In this document: in pieces, positions 9,561 to 17,636 of the stretch
Layout of the letters: every line of letters begins with the position of its first letter
Numbering within the stretch: position 1 is the first letter of the stretch
Origin: an uncultured Elusimicrobium sp.
Lineage (GTDB): Bacteria; Elusimicrobiota; Elusimicrobia; Elusimicrobiales; Elusimicrobiaceae
Length of the DNA: 43,208 nucleotides
Assembly: GCA_947170005.1 (NCBI GenBank)
Contig: CAMVRX010000002.1
Span: forward strand, 1-43,208
Direction of reading: 5' to 3'
Made by a program: the position numbers and the translations under genes
Notes under the pieces: model-generated
The model's database searches: none
What the model was told of the DNA's origin: nothing
The model's input: only the letters and a program-made list of their open reading frames with translations

Positions 9561-10058
9561 ATGAAACTCAATGTAAAACGGGGCTTTACGTTAATAGAGC
9601 TCTTAGTAGTAGTGTTAATCATTGGTATATTGGCGGCGGTAGCCGTTCCGCAATACCAAAAAGCGGTGGAAAAAGCCCGCACCCGCGAGGCGGTACTCGT
9701 ATTAAACAGTATGCAAAAAGCCTGGGCGTTGTGTTGGCTGCAGCATGGTACAGGAACGGATGAGTGCGGCAGGGGTGAGACAGGACTATTTTCCCGAATG
9801 GATATAGAGACGCCCGGTACGTTAGTAGAAGATGATTATTGTGAAAACGCGACAGGTTGCTACCTTACCAAGGACTGGGCCTATGACTTTGATGGCGGAG
9901 GCCTAAGCGCATATCGGGTTGTTGACCCGGAAGATGTAAGCAAAGTCCCTTATGCGCTTGTCGTGGGTGGCCCAGGAGATGTAGTGCGCTGTGGAACATA
10001 TGAAGACGAGGCAGCTTGTGACAAAATCTGCGGTTCCGATGGGTGTACTGTACAATAG
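9561..10058 (+). CDS. Type IV pilin-like protein (pilin 2)
   Basis: [18 protein letters not shown]...; identical to pilin 1 over the N-terminal ~55 aa. Confidence 0.9.
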   Translation: MKLNVKRGFTLIELLVVVLIIGILAAVAVPQYQKAVEKARTREAVLVLNSMQKAWALCWLQHGTGTDECGRGETGLFSRMDIETPGTLVEDDYCENATGCYLTKDWAYDFDGGGLSAYRVVDPEDVSKVPYALVVGGPGDVVRCGTYEDEAACDKICGSDGCTVQ

Positions 10059-10081
10059 CTAGCCAACATGGTTCCGTTCAA

Positions 10082-10110
10082 ATTCCCCGGGGCCGTTAAG
10101 CCCGGGGAAT
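10082..10110 (+). terminator. Terminator after pilin 2
   Basis: ATTCCCCGGGgccgttaaGCCCGGGGAAT. Confidence 0.7.
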
Positions 10111-10179
10111 CGTCCGTTTGCCGCAGAGTTGAAAAACCGTCCATTAAATTGTACACTGTTATACATAAGGAGTAAAAGT

Positions 10180-10653
10180 ATGGCAGAAGTATTTTATGTA
10201 AGTCGTAAGAAGTACGAAGAATTATTGCAGGAACTCAAGAATTTAAAAGACGTAAAAGCGCAACTGGCCGAGGAAATTGGTGCGGCGGCCGCCCAGGGCG
10301 ACCTCAAAGAAAATGCCGAATATCACGCCGCTAAAGAAAAACAGGCCCAAACGCTTTCTTTGATTAACGAGTTGGAACTGAAACTGCGCAATGCAGAAAT
10401 TACCGACGATTTAACTGTCGATAAAAGCGAGGCGCGTATAGGGGCTACGGTCACGATAGAGGACCAAGCGGCCGGTATTGAATTTACCTATACGCTGGTC
10501 GGCCCTTCCGAGGCGAACCCGGATAAAGGGCTTTTGTCGGTCAAATCCCCACTGGCCAATGGCGTGCTGGGCAAAAAAGAGGGGGATGTGTTTGAAGCAC
10601 AGCTGCCCCGCGGCACGCGCACGTACAAGCTGACAAAACTAGAATACAAATAG
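10180..10653 (+). CDS. greA: Transcription elongation factor GreA
   Basis: AQGDLKENAEYHAAKEKQ; start placed at the MAEVFY ATG behind aaggag rather than the longer ORF start. Confidence 0.92.
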   Translation: MAEVFYVSRKKYEELLQELKNLKDVKAQLAEEIGAAAAQGDLKENAEYHAAKEKQAQTLSLINELELKLRNAEITDDLTVDKSEARIGATVTIEDQAAGIEFTYTLVGPSEANPDKGLLSVKSPLANGVLGKKEGDVFEAQLPRGTRTYKLTKLEYK

Positions 10654-10667
10654 TAAGTTTGCAACAT

Positions 10668-10698
10668 AAAAATCCCCCGCCGTTTGGCGGGGGATTTT
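10668..10698. terminator. Terminator after greA
   Basis: AAAAATCCCCCGCCgttTGGCGGGGGATTTT. Confidence 0.85.
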
Positions 10699-10708
10699 GT
10701 GTGTTACT

Positions 10709-12025
10709 TTAGGGTAGATACTTGTTGATAATCGTATTGAGGTAAGGTTTAATGGCGGCTTCATCTTGGGTGCGCCACTTGTCTAAGCTGTCCCACAGCA
10801 ATTCTTCTTGTTCAAAGGGGATTGCACCTTCCGGGAGCGCATCTTGCAATGCAAGGGGGTAGCGGCGCCCGGTTGTTTGAACAAATTCTTCAAACAGTTC
10901 TACCGTTTTATCCAGGGAGAGTGTACGCGGGGCCTTGGCACTGGTCCAAACGATTTGCAGCTGTTTGCGATAGGTAAGAATCGGGTTGAACTGGTTGATA
11001 AAATCGTACTGGCGTACCGTTTCGTATTCGTCAAACAAGCCGCGTTCTTTTAAGTTGGCCGTGTTCCATTTGGGTTGTACGCCGTTGTTGCGTACGATAA
11101 AATTGTCCAAGCGTTTGATAAAATTCTCGTAATAGGCCACCTGGGCTTGGATGATATCGGAATGTTTCGCCGCGCTGAGCCGCTGCTGGTATTGCAAGTG
11201 AGCCGTGCGGATGGCCGAACGGAAGGCACCGTATTCTTGCGGCTCTATGCTGGGGGCCTCCAAGAAATACCGTAAGCGGGTTTTAACGGACTGGTCCACC
11301 AAGGGATTATACATTAAACGACGCATATTTAAGTTCATCTGATGCGGGTGACGCAAGGCGTAGTCAAAGGCGGCTTCTTCAAAGGCTTTATCCAGGCAGA
11401 AATAGTCGGTCAAGTCCAAGGCCATGTTGTAAATATCGTAATTTTCCAAATTTTTCAACAGCAGTTGTTTTAAGGTATGGTTTTTGATATTCCGTTGGAT
11501 AGCGGTGGCCAATGCCAATTGGCCTTCCTCTTCCAAGACACTAATGTTTAAAATTTGGTCACGAATAGCACGCCCGGCGTCAATTTCCGGCGCGTAGAAT
11601 TTATTTTCTTCCAGCATGACGGAAAGAAGTTCTTTTTCTACCGGTCTGCCGGCTACTAAGGAAAAATTACGGAATTGTTGGGTAGAAAAATGCTGCACAG
11701 GGGCCGCTGCCGCTTGGGTTGCAGCCGGGGCCGCGGCCACCACTGTTGTTGGAGCGGGTGCGGTAGGGGCAATGGGCTGCACATTTAACATTTCGGCGGT
11801 TACTTGGCGGTCCAGCTGCCCGGCAGCAACGGCGCGGTGGATATTGTCGACCGTTTGTTGCGGAAATGTAAAGCGTTGCACTATTCCACGGGCGGCACGT
11901 GGGGCCTCAAAAACCTTTTCGGCACCTTGAGCGATTGATCTGAGGTTTTGGGCAAACAACGGGGCTGTAAAGCCCAGGCTTACACAAAGTACGGCAGTTT
12001 TCTTGCAAATAGTAAGTGTGTTCAT
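10709..12025 (-). CDS. Hypothetical secreted protein
   Basis: 438 aa ORF with N-terminal signal peptide (MNTLTICKKTAVLCVSLGFTAPLFAQ). Confidence 0.75.
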   Translation of the reverse strand: MNTLTICKKTAVLCVSLGFTAPLFAQNLRSIAQGAEKVFEAPRAARGIVQRFTFPQQTVDNIHRAVAAGQLDRQVTAEMLNVQPIAPTAPAPTTVVAAAPAATQAAAAPVQHFSTQQFRNFSLVAGRPVEKELLSVMLEENKFYAPEIDAGRAIRDQILNISVLEEEGQLALATAIQRNIKNHTLKQLLLKNLENYDIYNMALDLTDYFCLDKAFEEAAFDYALRHPHQMNLNMRRLMYNPLVDQSVKTRLRYFLEAPSIEPQEYGAFRSAIRTAHLQYQQRLSAAKHSDIIQAQVAYYENFIKRLDNFIVRNNGVQPKWNTANLKERGLFDEYETVRQYDFINQFNPILTYRKQLQIVWTSAKAPRTLSLDKTVELFEEFVQTTGRRYPLALQDALPEGAIPFEQEELLWDSLDKWRTQDEAAIKPYLNTIINKYLP

Positions 12026-12132
12026 ACTTATATGGTAATAAGATTAGGGGGGAAAAACGAGGGTCTTTGGGCCCAAAAGCGCCTAGGCCTTTGGTACTAT
12101 AAGTTTATCTTGCTAATAAAGGTGTTTTTTAT

Positions 12133-12420
12133 TATACTATAGATACAATTTTATCTGTTTTTGGAACCGTTTAGGAAACGGAGAGCTCGTAAGAGCACTA
12201 ATTCACTCCAAAGGCAGCCAAATTAGGTACAAGGCAAACGGACTAATTACCCGGTTGTTTTGTGCCGAACGTTTCTCGCGCAAGCGGGAGATTACGGCTG
12301 TTGTAGTTGGGTGAGTGAATTAGGCTCGACTGTTACAGCCGTTTTTGCATGGTTCCGGGACGGGTGGATTGTAAATAAAACGTAGGTCAGGTGTAAATCT
12401 GACATAGTGAGGAGAAAAAA
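12133..12420 (+). ncRNA. Structured pilin leader element, copy E3
   Basis: TATACTATAGATACAATTTTATCTGTTTTTGGAACCGTTTAGGAAACGG; stem 12198-12208/12313-12323 (CTAATTCACTC/GAGTGAATTAG); GGTACAA 12226-12232/TTGTGCC 12260-12266; ACGGCTG 12294-12300; ACAGCCGT 12335-12342; GGTTCC. Confidence 0.8.
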
Positions 12421-12891
12421 ATGGAAACAAAAAATACCCGGCGGGGTTTTACGCTTATTGAGTTGTTAGTAGTGGTACTGATTATTGGTATCTTAGCGGC
12501 GGTAGCTGTGCCGCAATACCAAAAAGCAGTGGAAAAAAGCCATCGGGCGGAGGCAGTCGTTTTGTTGAACGCCATTTATAAAGGGTACCAGTTGTGTGTA
12601 CTCCAGTATGGGGAAGATGCAGAAGAATGTGGACATACAGAGTTAATTGAGAATATGGATATCGGTTTTCCAGTGGAACGTGCAGAAGAATGTGATATGA
12701 ATGTATGTTATGAAACGGATTACTGGATTTTTGATTCCGATGACAATCAATCTTGGTGGGCTGAACACCGCAAAAATCCTTCCTATATAATAGAGTTGGA
12801 TTTACTTAATGGGAAGGTGACTTGTGGTGAAAACGGATATCAAAACTCTTGCAATGCGGTTTGCGGGGCGGATGGATGTGAATTAAATTAA
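12421..12891 (+). CDS. Type IV pilin-like protein (pilin 3)
   Basis: [42 protein letters not shown]. Confidence 0.9.
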   Translation: METKNTRRGFTLIELLVVVLIIGILAAVAVPQYQKAVEKSHRAEAVVLLNAIYKGYQLCVLQYGEDAEECGHTELIENMDIGFPVERAEECDMNVCYETDYWIFDSDDNQSWWAEHRKNPSYIIELDLLNGKVTCGENGYQNSCNAVCGADGCELN

Positions 12892-12930
12892 AAAAATCCC
12901 CGCGCACAAATGCTGGGCGCGGGGAGACTT
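12891..12930. terminator. Terminator between pilin 3 and the convergent GH57 gene
   Basis: aaaaatCCCCGCGCacaaatgctggGCGCGGGGagactttttg. Confidence 0.75.
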
Positions 12931-12940
12931 TTTGAATAGC

Positions 12941-14563
12941 TTAATACTTTGCCAGTACCTTTTCTTTTTCGGCCGTGCTATATACGCGGTAGTCCATTTG
13001 TTGAAAAATGGAGTCGCGCATTTCCAAGTTAAACACATACCCCTCGTCAATGCGGTTGTGGATAATTTGCTCGTAGAGTTCATTAAACCGCTTGATGTGG
13101 TCTTTGGTGCGTTTTGTGGAATATTCCTTGGCCGTACCGGTCGTCATTAAAAATGCCCAGTCGGACGATTGCATCAGCACCAATTCGCGCGCCAGTTGGT
13201 TCAGCGCGCGGCGCAAAAGGCCTTGTGCATCCGGGAAACGGTTGGCCAGTTCCATCATCCGCTCAGCTGATTTAATTAAATGGCGGTAAATCCAGTCGTT
13301 GCCGCTGTTGAGCCACACGTCATGGTAGCCTTTATCGCCCCACGAGGACATAGACGGCTGCACCACCTGGTTTTCGGGGTACATTTGCAAATATTCCATG
13401 GGGGTAATGAGTTTGATTTCGTCTTGGTCGTAATAGATTTTTTTGAACAAGAACTCCAAGAAATCAATCCCTTCGTACCACCAGTGGCCGTAAAGCTCGG
13501 CATCGTACATAGAGACAACGAGCGGCTTGCGGTCCAAAATTGTGCTTAAATACTTAATTTGTTGCTGGCGGTTGAACATAAAGTTGCCCGCGTGCTGGGC
13601 GGCCACTTCGCGCGCTTCTTGCGGATAGTAGGCTTGCTTTTGGTTCAAGGGAACGCGGCCCGTAATTTTATGGTACTTCATGCCGATATTGCGGCGCACG
13701 CCGTCGGAATGAAGATAGGGTTTAATGTAGTCGTAATCGCAGTCATACCCCAAGTCGCGGTAGAACTCGCGGTAGCGGTGATCACCGGGATAGCCGGACT
13801 CGGCACTCCATACTTGCTGCGCGGATTCCATATCGCGCGCAAAAGCGGCTACGCCCGTTTCGGGGCAGTACACCGGGGCGTACACGCCGTATTTGGGGCG
13901 CGGCGTGCCGTGCAAAATGCCGTGGGCCTCGGTAAAGAAAAAGCGGATGCCTTCTTCGCGTAGGAATTTATCGTCACCGGGGTTGTAGGCGCATTCAGCC
14001 AGCCAAATCCCGCGCGGGTTTTTGCCAAAGCGGGAGCGGTAATCGTGCGCGGCAATTTTAATTTGGGCGTTGACGCTTTCTTTGTGCACCATTAGGGGCA
14101 AATAGCCGTGCGTGGCGCAACAAGTGATAATTTCCAGCTTGCCCATATCTTGGAATTTTTTGAACCCTTGCAGCACGTGGCCGTGGTAGCGGTTTTCAAA
14201 AAGGTCCTGGTAGCGGCGGAATTTGTCGTAGTACATGCGCGCGACGCTTTCAAACTCGGTATTTTTGGTGCGCTCGATTTCCTTGCCGGAAAGTTCCACG
14301 CGCTGGTTCAAATACCGGCGGAAACGCTCAATTAAAAGCGGGTCCTCCATCATGTTGCAAAGCGGCGGAGTTAAAGACATGGTCAAGCGGAAATCGCACC
14401 CCTCGTCCGTAAGCTTTTCAAATACGCTTAGTAGCGGAATGTAGGTTTCCACCATGGCTTCATAGAACCAGTCTTCTTCTAAGAAATCCGGGTATTCCGG
14501 GTGTTTAATAAACGGCAAATGCGCATGGAGTACCAGCGCTAAGTAACCCTTTTCTTGTCCCAT
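12941..14563 (-). CDS. GH57-family 1,4-alpha-glucan branching enzyme (DUF1957-type)
   Basis: GYLALVLHAHLPFIKHPEYPDFLEEDWFYEA, GIWLAECAYNPGDD, SMYDAELYGHWWYEG motifs. Confidence 0.88.
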   Translation of the reverse strand: MGQEKGYLALVLHAHLPFIKHPEYPDFLEEDWFYEAMVETYIPLLSVFEKLTDEGCDFRLTMSLTPPLCNMMEDPLLIERFRRYLNQRVELSGKEIERTKNTEFESVARMYYDKFRRYQDLFENRYHGHVLQGFKKFQDMGKLEIITCCATHGYLPLMVHKESVNAQIKIAAHDYRSRFGKNPRGIWLAECAYNPGDDKFLREEGIRFFFTEAHGILHGTPRPKYGVYAPVYCPETGVAAFARDMESAQQVWSAESGYPGDHRYREFYRDLGYDCDYDYIKPYLHSDGVRRNIGMKYHKITGRVPLNQKQAYYPQEAREVAAQHAGNFMFNRQQQIKYLSTILDRKPLVVSMYDAELYGHWWYEGIDFLEFLFKKIYYDQDEIKLITPMEYLQMYPENQVVQPSMSSWGDKGYHDVWLNSGNDWIYRHLIKSAERMMELANRFPDAQGLLRRALNQLARELVLMQSSDWAFLMTTGTAKEYSTKRTKDHIKRFNELYEQIIHNRIDEGYVFNLEMRDSIFQQMDYRVYSTAEKEKVLAKY

Positions 14564-14564
14564 A

Positions 14565-15434
14565 TTATTTCCCCGGTTCGCGCACGGCTTTGATGTCTAC
14601 ACGGCGGGTTTTGTCGCCTTTGGCGTTGCGCGCGTGAATGGGCAAGTCCACCACGTCGCCCGCAGATAAGTGGCGGTGAATGGTAAATTTACCGTCTTTA
14701 AGTTCAATTTCTTGGCCGTTAATAGACACAATGGCATTCTTGGAGGCCGAGCCGTAGATAATAATTTCGCAATCAGCGTTAAGCCAAATGTCCTCGTCCT
14801 CTTGTACCTTGTCTAAATGTAAGGCAAAAGACGACCACGAGCTTTGCGGTGCGCCCGATTGTGTGAGCTCGGTCAGTTTCCAGCGCTGGCCGACCACTTG
14901 CATCAGCTCACTGGCGCCCAGGCCGATATAATCGGCACCGGAGAGTTTTAAGAGTTTTTGGAAATCGCCCTCTACAATCATCCATTTGTCGTCAATCACG
15001 TCGGAGATGTGGCCCGGCGGGATGGCGGTGGCGTTGCTGCGGGTAACCAGGATAAACCGCCCGTCCTCGGTTAAATAGCCGATATCGGCAATATACGCAC
15101 GGCCGGACTGCGGCGCGTGAATATACCAACTTTTGGCTTCCAAAATAACCGGCATATCGTAGTATTTGACGGAGTTGGTGCCGTTAAAAAGAGCTACGCC
15201 CGTTACGTCGTGCAAGCGGATAATGGTGCGTGCGGTGTTTAGCAAATCGCCGTATTGGCTTTTGAGGTAATCAAATGTGCTTTGGGTAATTTCCCAAAAT
15301 AAGAACATCCAAGCCGGATCTTTGGGCAAAAGATAGCTCTCCGTTTTGCCATAGCCCGACGGGATATCTTCCTCAGTTGGGCGGCCCTGTACCAGCGGTT
15401 TAATAAGAGATGTTGACGATAAGTTGTTTGCCAT
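14565..15434 (-). CDS. DUF4912 domain protein
   Basis: LPKDPAWMFLFWEITQSTFDYLK and RLHDVTG; start set at MANNLSS (ORF extends to 15482). Confidence 0.75.
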   Translation of the reverse strand: MANNLSSTSLIKPLVQGRPTEEDIPSGYGKTESYLLPKDPAWMFLFWEITQSTFDYLKSQYGDLLNTARTIIRLHDVTGVALFNGTNSVKYYDMPVILEAKSWYIHAPQSGRAYIADIGYLTEDGRFILVTRSNATAIPPGHISDVIDDKWMIVEGDFQKLLKLSGADYIGLGASELMQVVGQRWKLTELTQSGAPQSSWSSFALHLDKVQEDEDIWLNADCEIIIYGSASKNAIVSINGQEIELKDGKFTIHRHLSAGDVVDLPIHARNAKGDKTRRVDIKAVREPGK

Positions 15435-15533
15435 AACCCTGTTTCCCCCTAAAAAATAAATGTATTGATAAAAATAGTGCAAATTCTACCACATACATTT
15501 TAGCATATTTGTGCCCTACCACAAGCGGAAAAA

Positions 15534-16433
15534 TTAGTTAGTTTTAAGGGGTTTTTGAATGAGCCACAAGCTCACAAAAATAAGCAACATACCGGCAAGC
15601 TCTGCCCCGTGCGGCGTACGCCCGCGGAATAAAATATCCGTTCCCATGGCAATAATCGGCGAGAAATACGTCACCGACGCCATGCGCGTGGCCCCCCAGC
15701 GTTTCATAAGGGCCACCATCAGCAAAAAAGCGATTGCCGACGAAAACACCCCCGCGCTCACAATGGAAAGCACCAATTTAGTGTTAAATACGCTTAACGC
15801 GGGTACGGGCTCGGCCCAAAAGGAAATGAAGCCTAAAACCACAGCAGCAAACAGGTATTGATGGAAGGTGTTAGCCTCCCAATTGAGCGTGGTGTTGTCC
15901 ACCATAATTTTTTTGGTAATTACGTTGCCTACGCCGTAGCAAAGGGCCATAAACAGCAGCGCCAAGTATCCCCACAGGGCCATTTGTCCGGCGGGCGCAG
16001 CGAGGGCCGCTTGCCATTGCGGGCGCATAATAATAAGCAACCCAGCTAGGCCGATAATGACCCCGGCCGCGCGGCGCCAGGTAAAGCGGTCTACCCCTTT
16101 TAACAGGACGGCCCCGGCGATAAAACTCCATATCGGCACGGTACCGTTAAAAATGCCGGCAATCGTGGGAACGGTGTGCTGGATGCCCCACGAGAGTGCC
16201 GCAAACGGCAGCAAAATAAGTAGCGCGCTGATGGTCCACGGTCGCCACAGCTCGCGTGCCGGGCATTTTAAGGGTGCGCGGCGTACGCCAAAAAATATGG
16301 CAAAAAATAATAACCCCGCCAGTACACGCGCAAACGCGCCCCAGTAGGGGGGCAGCACGTCCACAATGTTTTTGGATGCCAGGAACGCCGTTCCCCAGCA
16401 CAACGCCAAACAAAATGCTAAAAAGTAACTCAT
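15534..16433 (-). CDS. EamA/DMT-family transporter
   Basis: About ten TM segments; N-terminal LALCWGTAFLASK. Confidence 0.85.
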   Translation of the reverse strand: MSYFLAFCLALCWGTAFLASKNIVDVLPPYWGAFARVLAGLLFFAIFFGVRRAPLKCPARELWRPWTISALLILLPFAALSWGIQHTVPTIAGIFNGTVPIWSFIAGAVLLKGVDRFTWRRAAGVIIGLAGLLIIMRPQWQAALAAPAGQMALWGYLALLFMALCYGVGNVITKKIMVDNTTLNWEANTFHQYLFAAVVLGFISFWAEPVPALSVFNTKLVLSIVSAGVFSSAIAFLLMVALMKRWGATRMASVTYFSPIIAMGTDILFRGRTPHGAELAGMLLIFVSLWLIQKPLKTN

Positions 16434-16490
16434 AAGGTTATTTTAGCAATTTTGAAAGACAAGTTCGAAATGAGAGGACGTTTGTGTAAC

Positions 16491-16522
16491 AAAGTCCCCC
16501 GGCATTTAAGTCCGGGGGAAGG
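16491..16522. terminator. Terminator after pilin 4
   Basis: CCCCCGGcatttaagtCCGGGGG palindrome. Confidence 0.7.
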
Positions 16523-16548
16523 GTATTGACGTGGTAGTGTGAAATTAG

Positions 16549-17313
16549 TTAATCGTCGTTTTCATCATAGATGCTAAAATCTGTCCAGTCCCCTTGTGCA
16601 GCTAAAGACCGACAAATGGACTTGCCGAAGTCTGTGTTTCCCCAGCAGGCGCCGCTTGGGTGTGGTTCTATGATTCTATAATCATAGAATAATTGGTATT
16701 GCTGATTATTATTATCCTCATCATAATCTCCTGTACAAGTCCCACTGCAACGATCTACGATAACACCTGTAGCATCATCAAAGTTATAAAGAAAGTACTT
16801 AGTAAAGTAGTATTCTCCGATCCATGTTCCACCGCTTAAATCCGTTGTCCAATTTTCATGGTTGGTCCAATTTGAGGCGTCATCTGTTCCTTTTTCCAAC
16901 GCACTCAAATCTACATTTTTTTGAATCGTACTGATATTCATTAGAACTTCAGCCAAGCGGCTTTTCTCCACCGCTTTTTGGTATTGCGGTACGGCCACCG
17001 CCGCCAGGATACCAATGATCAGTACCACGACTAAAAGCTCAATAAGCGTAAAGCCGTGTGTCGTTTTCCTCGCCCCTGGAGGGAGAGGATGCCCGATAGG
17101 GCAGGTGAGGGGGGAGCCGTTGTAGGTCAGGCACTGCCTAACAATGTTCCGATAGGAATATCCGGTTGTTTGTTGCTGTTGACTAGCGTCCTTTTCCGCA
17201 AGGTAAGATATGCTGCAATTGGGAAGATGCCCCTTAGCCGGGGCATTGTCAGGCAATGCCTGACCTACCCGATTGATTTGCGTATGTCCCCGCCGGGTGT
17301 TTGTTGTTTCCAT
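16549..17313 (-). CDS. Type IV pilin-like protein (pilin 4) with ~87 aa expanded leader
   Basis: METTNTRRG then an inserted segment, then [34 protein letters not shown]. Confidence 0.8.
   Translation of the reverse strand: METTNTRRGHTQINRVGQALPDNAPAKGHLPNCSISYLAEKDASQQQQTTGYSYRNIVRQCLTYNGSPLTCPIGHPLPPGARKTTHGFTLIELLVVVLIIGILAAVAVPQYQKAVEKSRLAEVLMNISTIQKNVDLSALEKGTDDASNWTNHENWTTDLSGGTWIGEYYFTKYFLYNFDDATGVIVDRCSGTCTGDYDEDNNNQQYQLFYDYRIIEPHPSGACWGNTDFGKSICRSLAAQGDWTDFSIYDENDD
17122..17268. repeat. Palindromic-repeat insertion inside the pilin 4 leader
   Basis: 17122-17146 gtaggtcaggcactgcctaacaatg and 17244-17268 cattgtcaggcaatgcctgacctac are inverted copies; each half is itself near-palindromic. 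Confidence 0.8.
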
Positions 17314-17590
17314 GTTTTTCTCCTTTTTGGTTTATGTACAATTCACCCGTTCCGGAACCATGCAAAAACGGCTATTACCGTTTTGAGTAATGAACGCACC
17401 CAATACGCAACAGCCGTGTCTTATCATTCCTGATAAGCGCTCGGCACAAAATAACAAGCTCATGACTTCTTGTTATTTTATGCCTTAAACGACTGTTCTT
17501 GGCGTTCATTACTCTTTTAGTTCCCTAAAAGTGCACTACATACTTCTTATGTAGTTCCAAAAACAGATAAAAATTGTACCTACATTATAG
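17314..17590 (-). ncRNA. Structured pilin leader element, copy E4
   Basis: Minus strand TATAATGTAGGTACAATTTTTATCTGTTTTTGGAAC; 13-bp stem 17385-17397/17502-17514; GGCATAAAATAACAAG/CTTGTTATTTTGTGCC; CTTATCAggaaTGATAAG. Confidence 0.8.
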
Positions 17591-17636
17591 CATAAGTTTG
17601 TCAAACCAAAAAGCCTAAAAATCGTATAATATACCT

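Noticed and set aside
9335-9682. ORF-track entries opposite pilin starts (e.g. 9335-9682 minus, 37309-37497 plus, both containing [11 protein letters not shown])
   Set aside because: Antisense translation of the conserved pilin N-terminal coding DNA, not genes.
9297-10110. Leader+pilin units as integron gene cassettes with attC sites
   Set aside because: No integrase, no tandem cassette array, mixed orientations, and the structured part lies 5' of the gene between a -10-like box and the RBS, not 3' as attC would.
17363-17385. CAAAACGGTAATAGCCGTTTTTG in E4 as a general attenuator/terminator in the leaders
   Set aside because: The AAAACGG/CCGTTTT hairpin is present in E4 but not preserved in the other copies; only the AGCCGTTTT strand is invariant.
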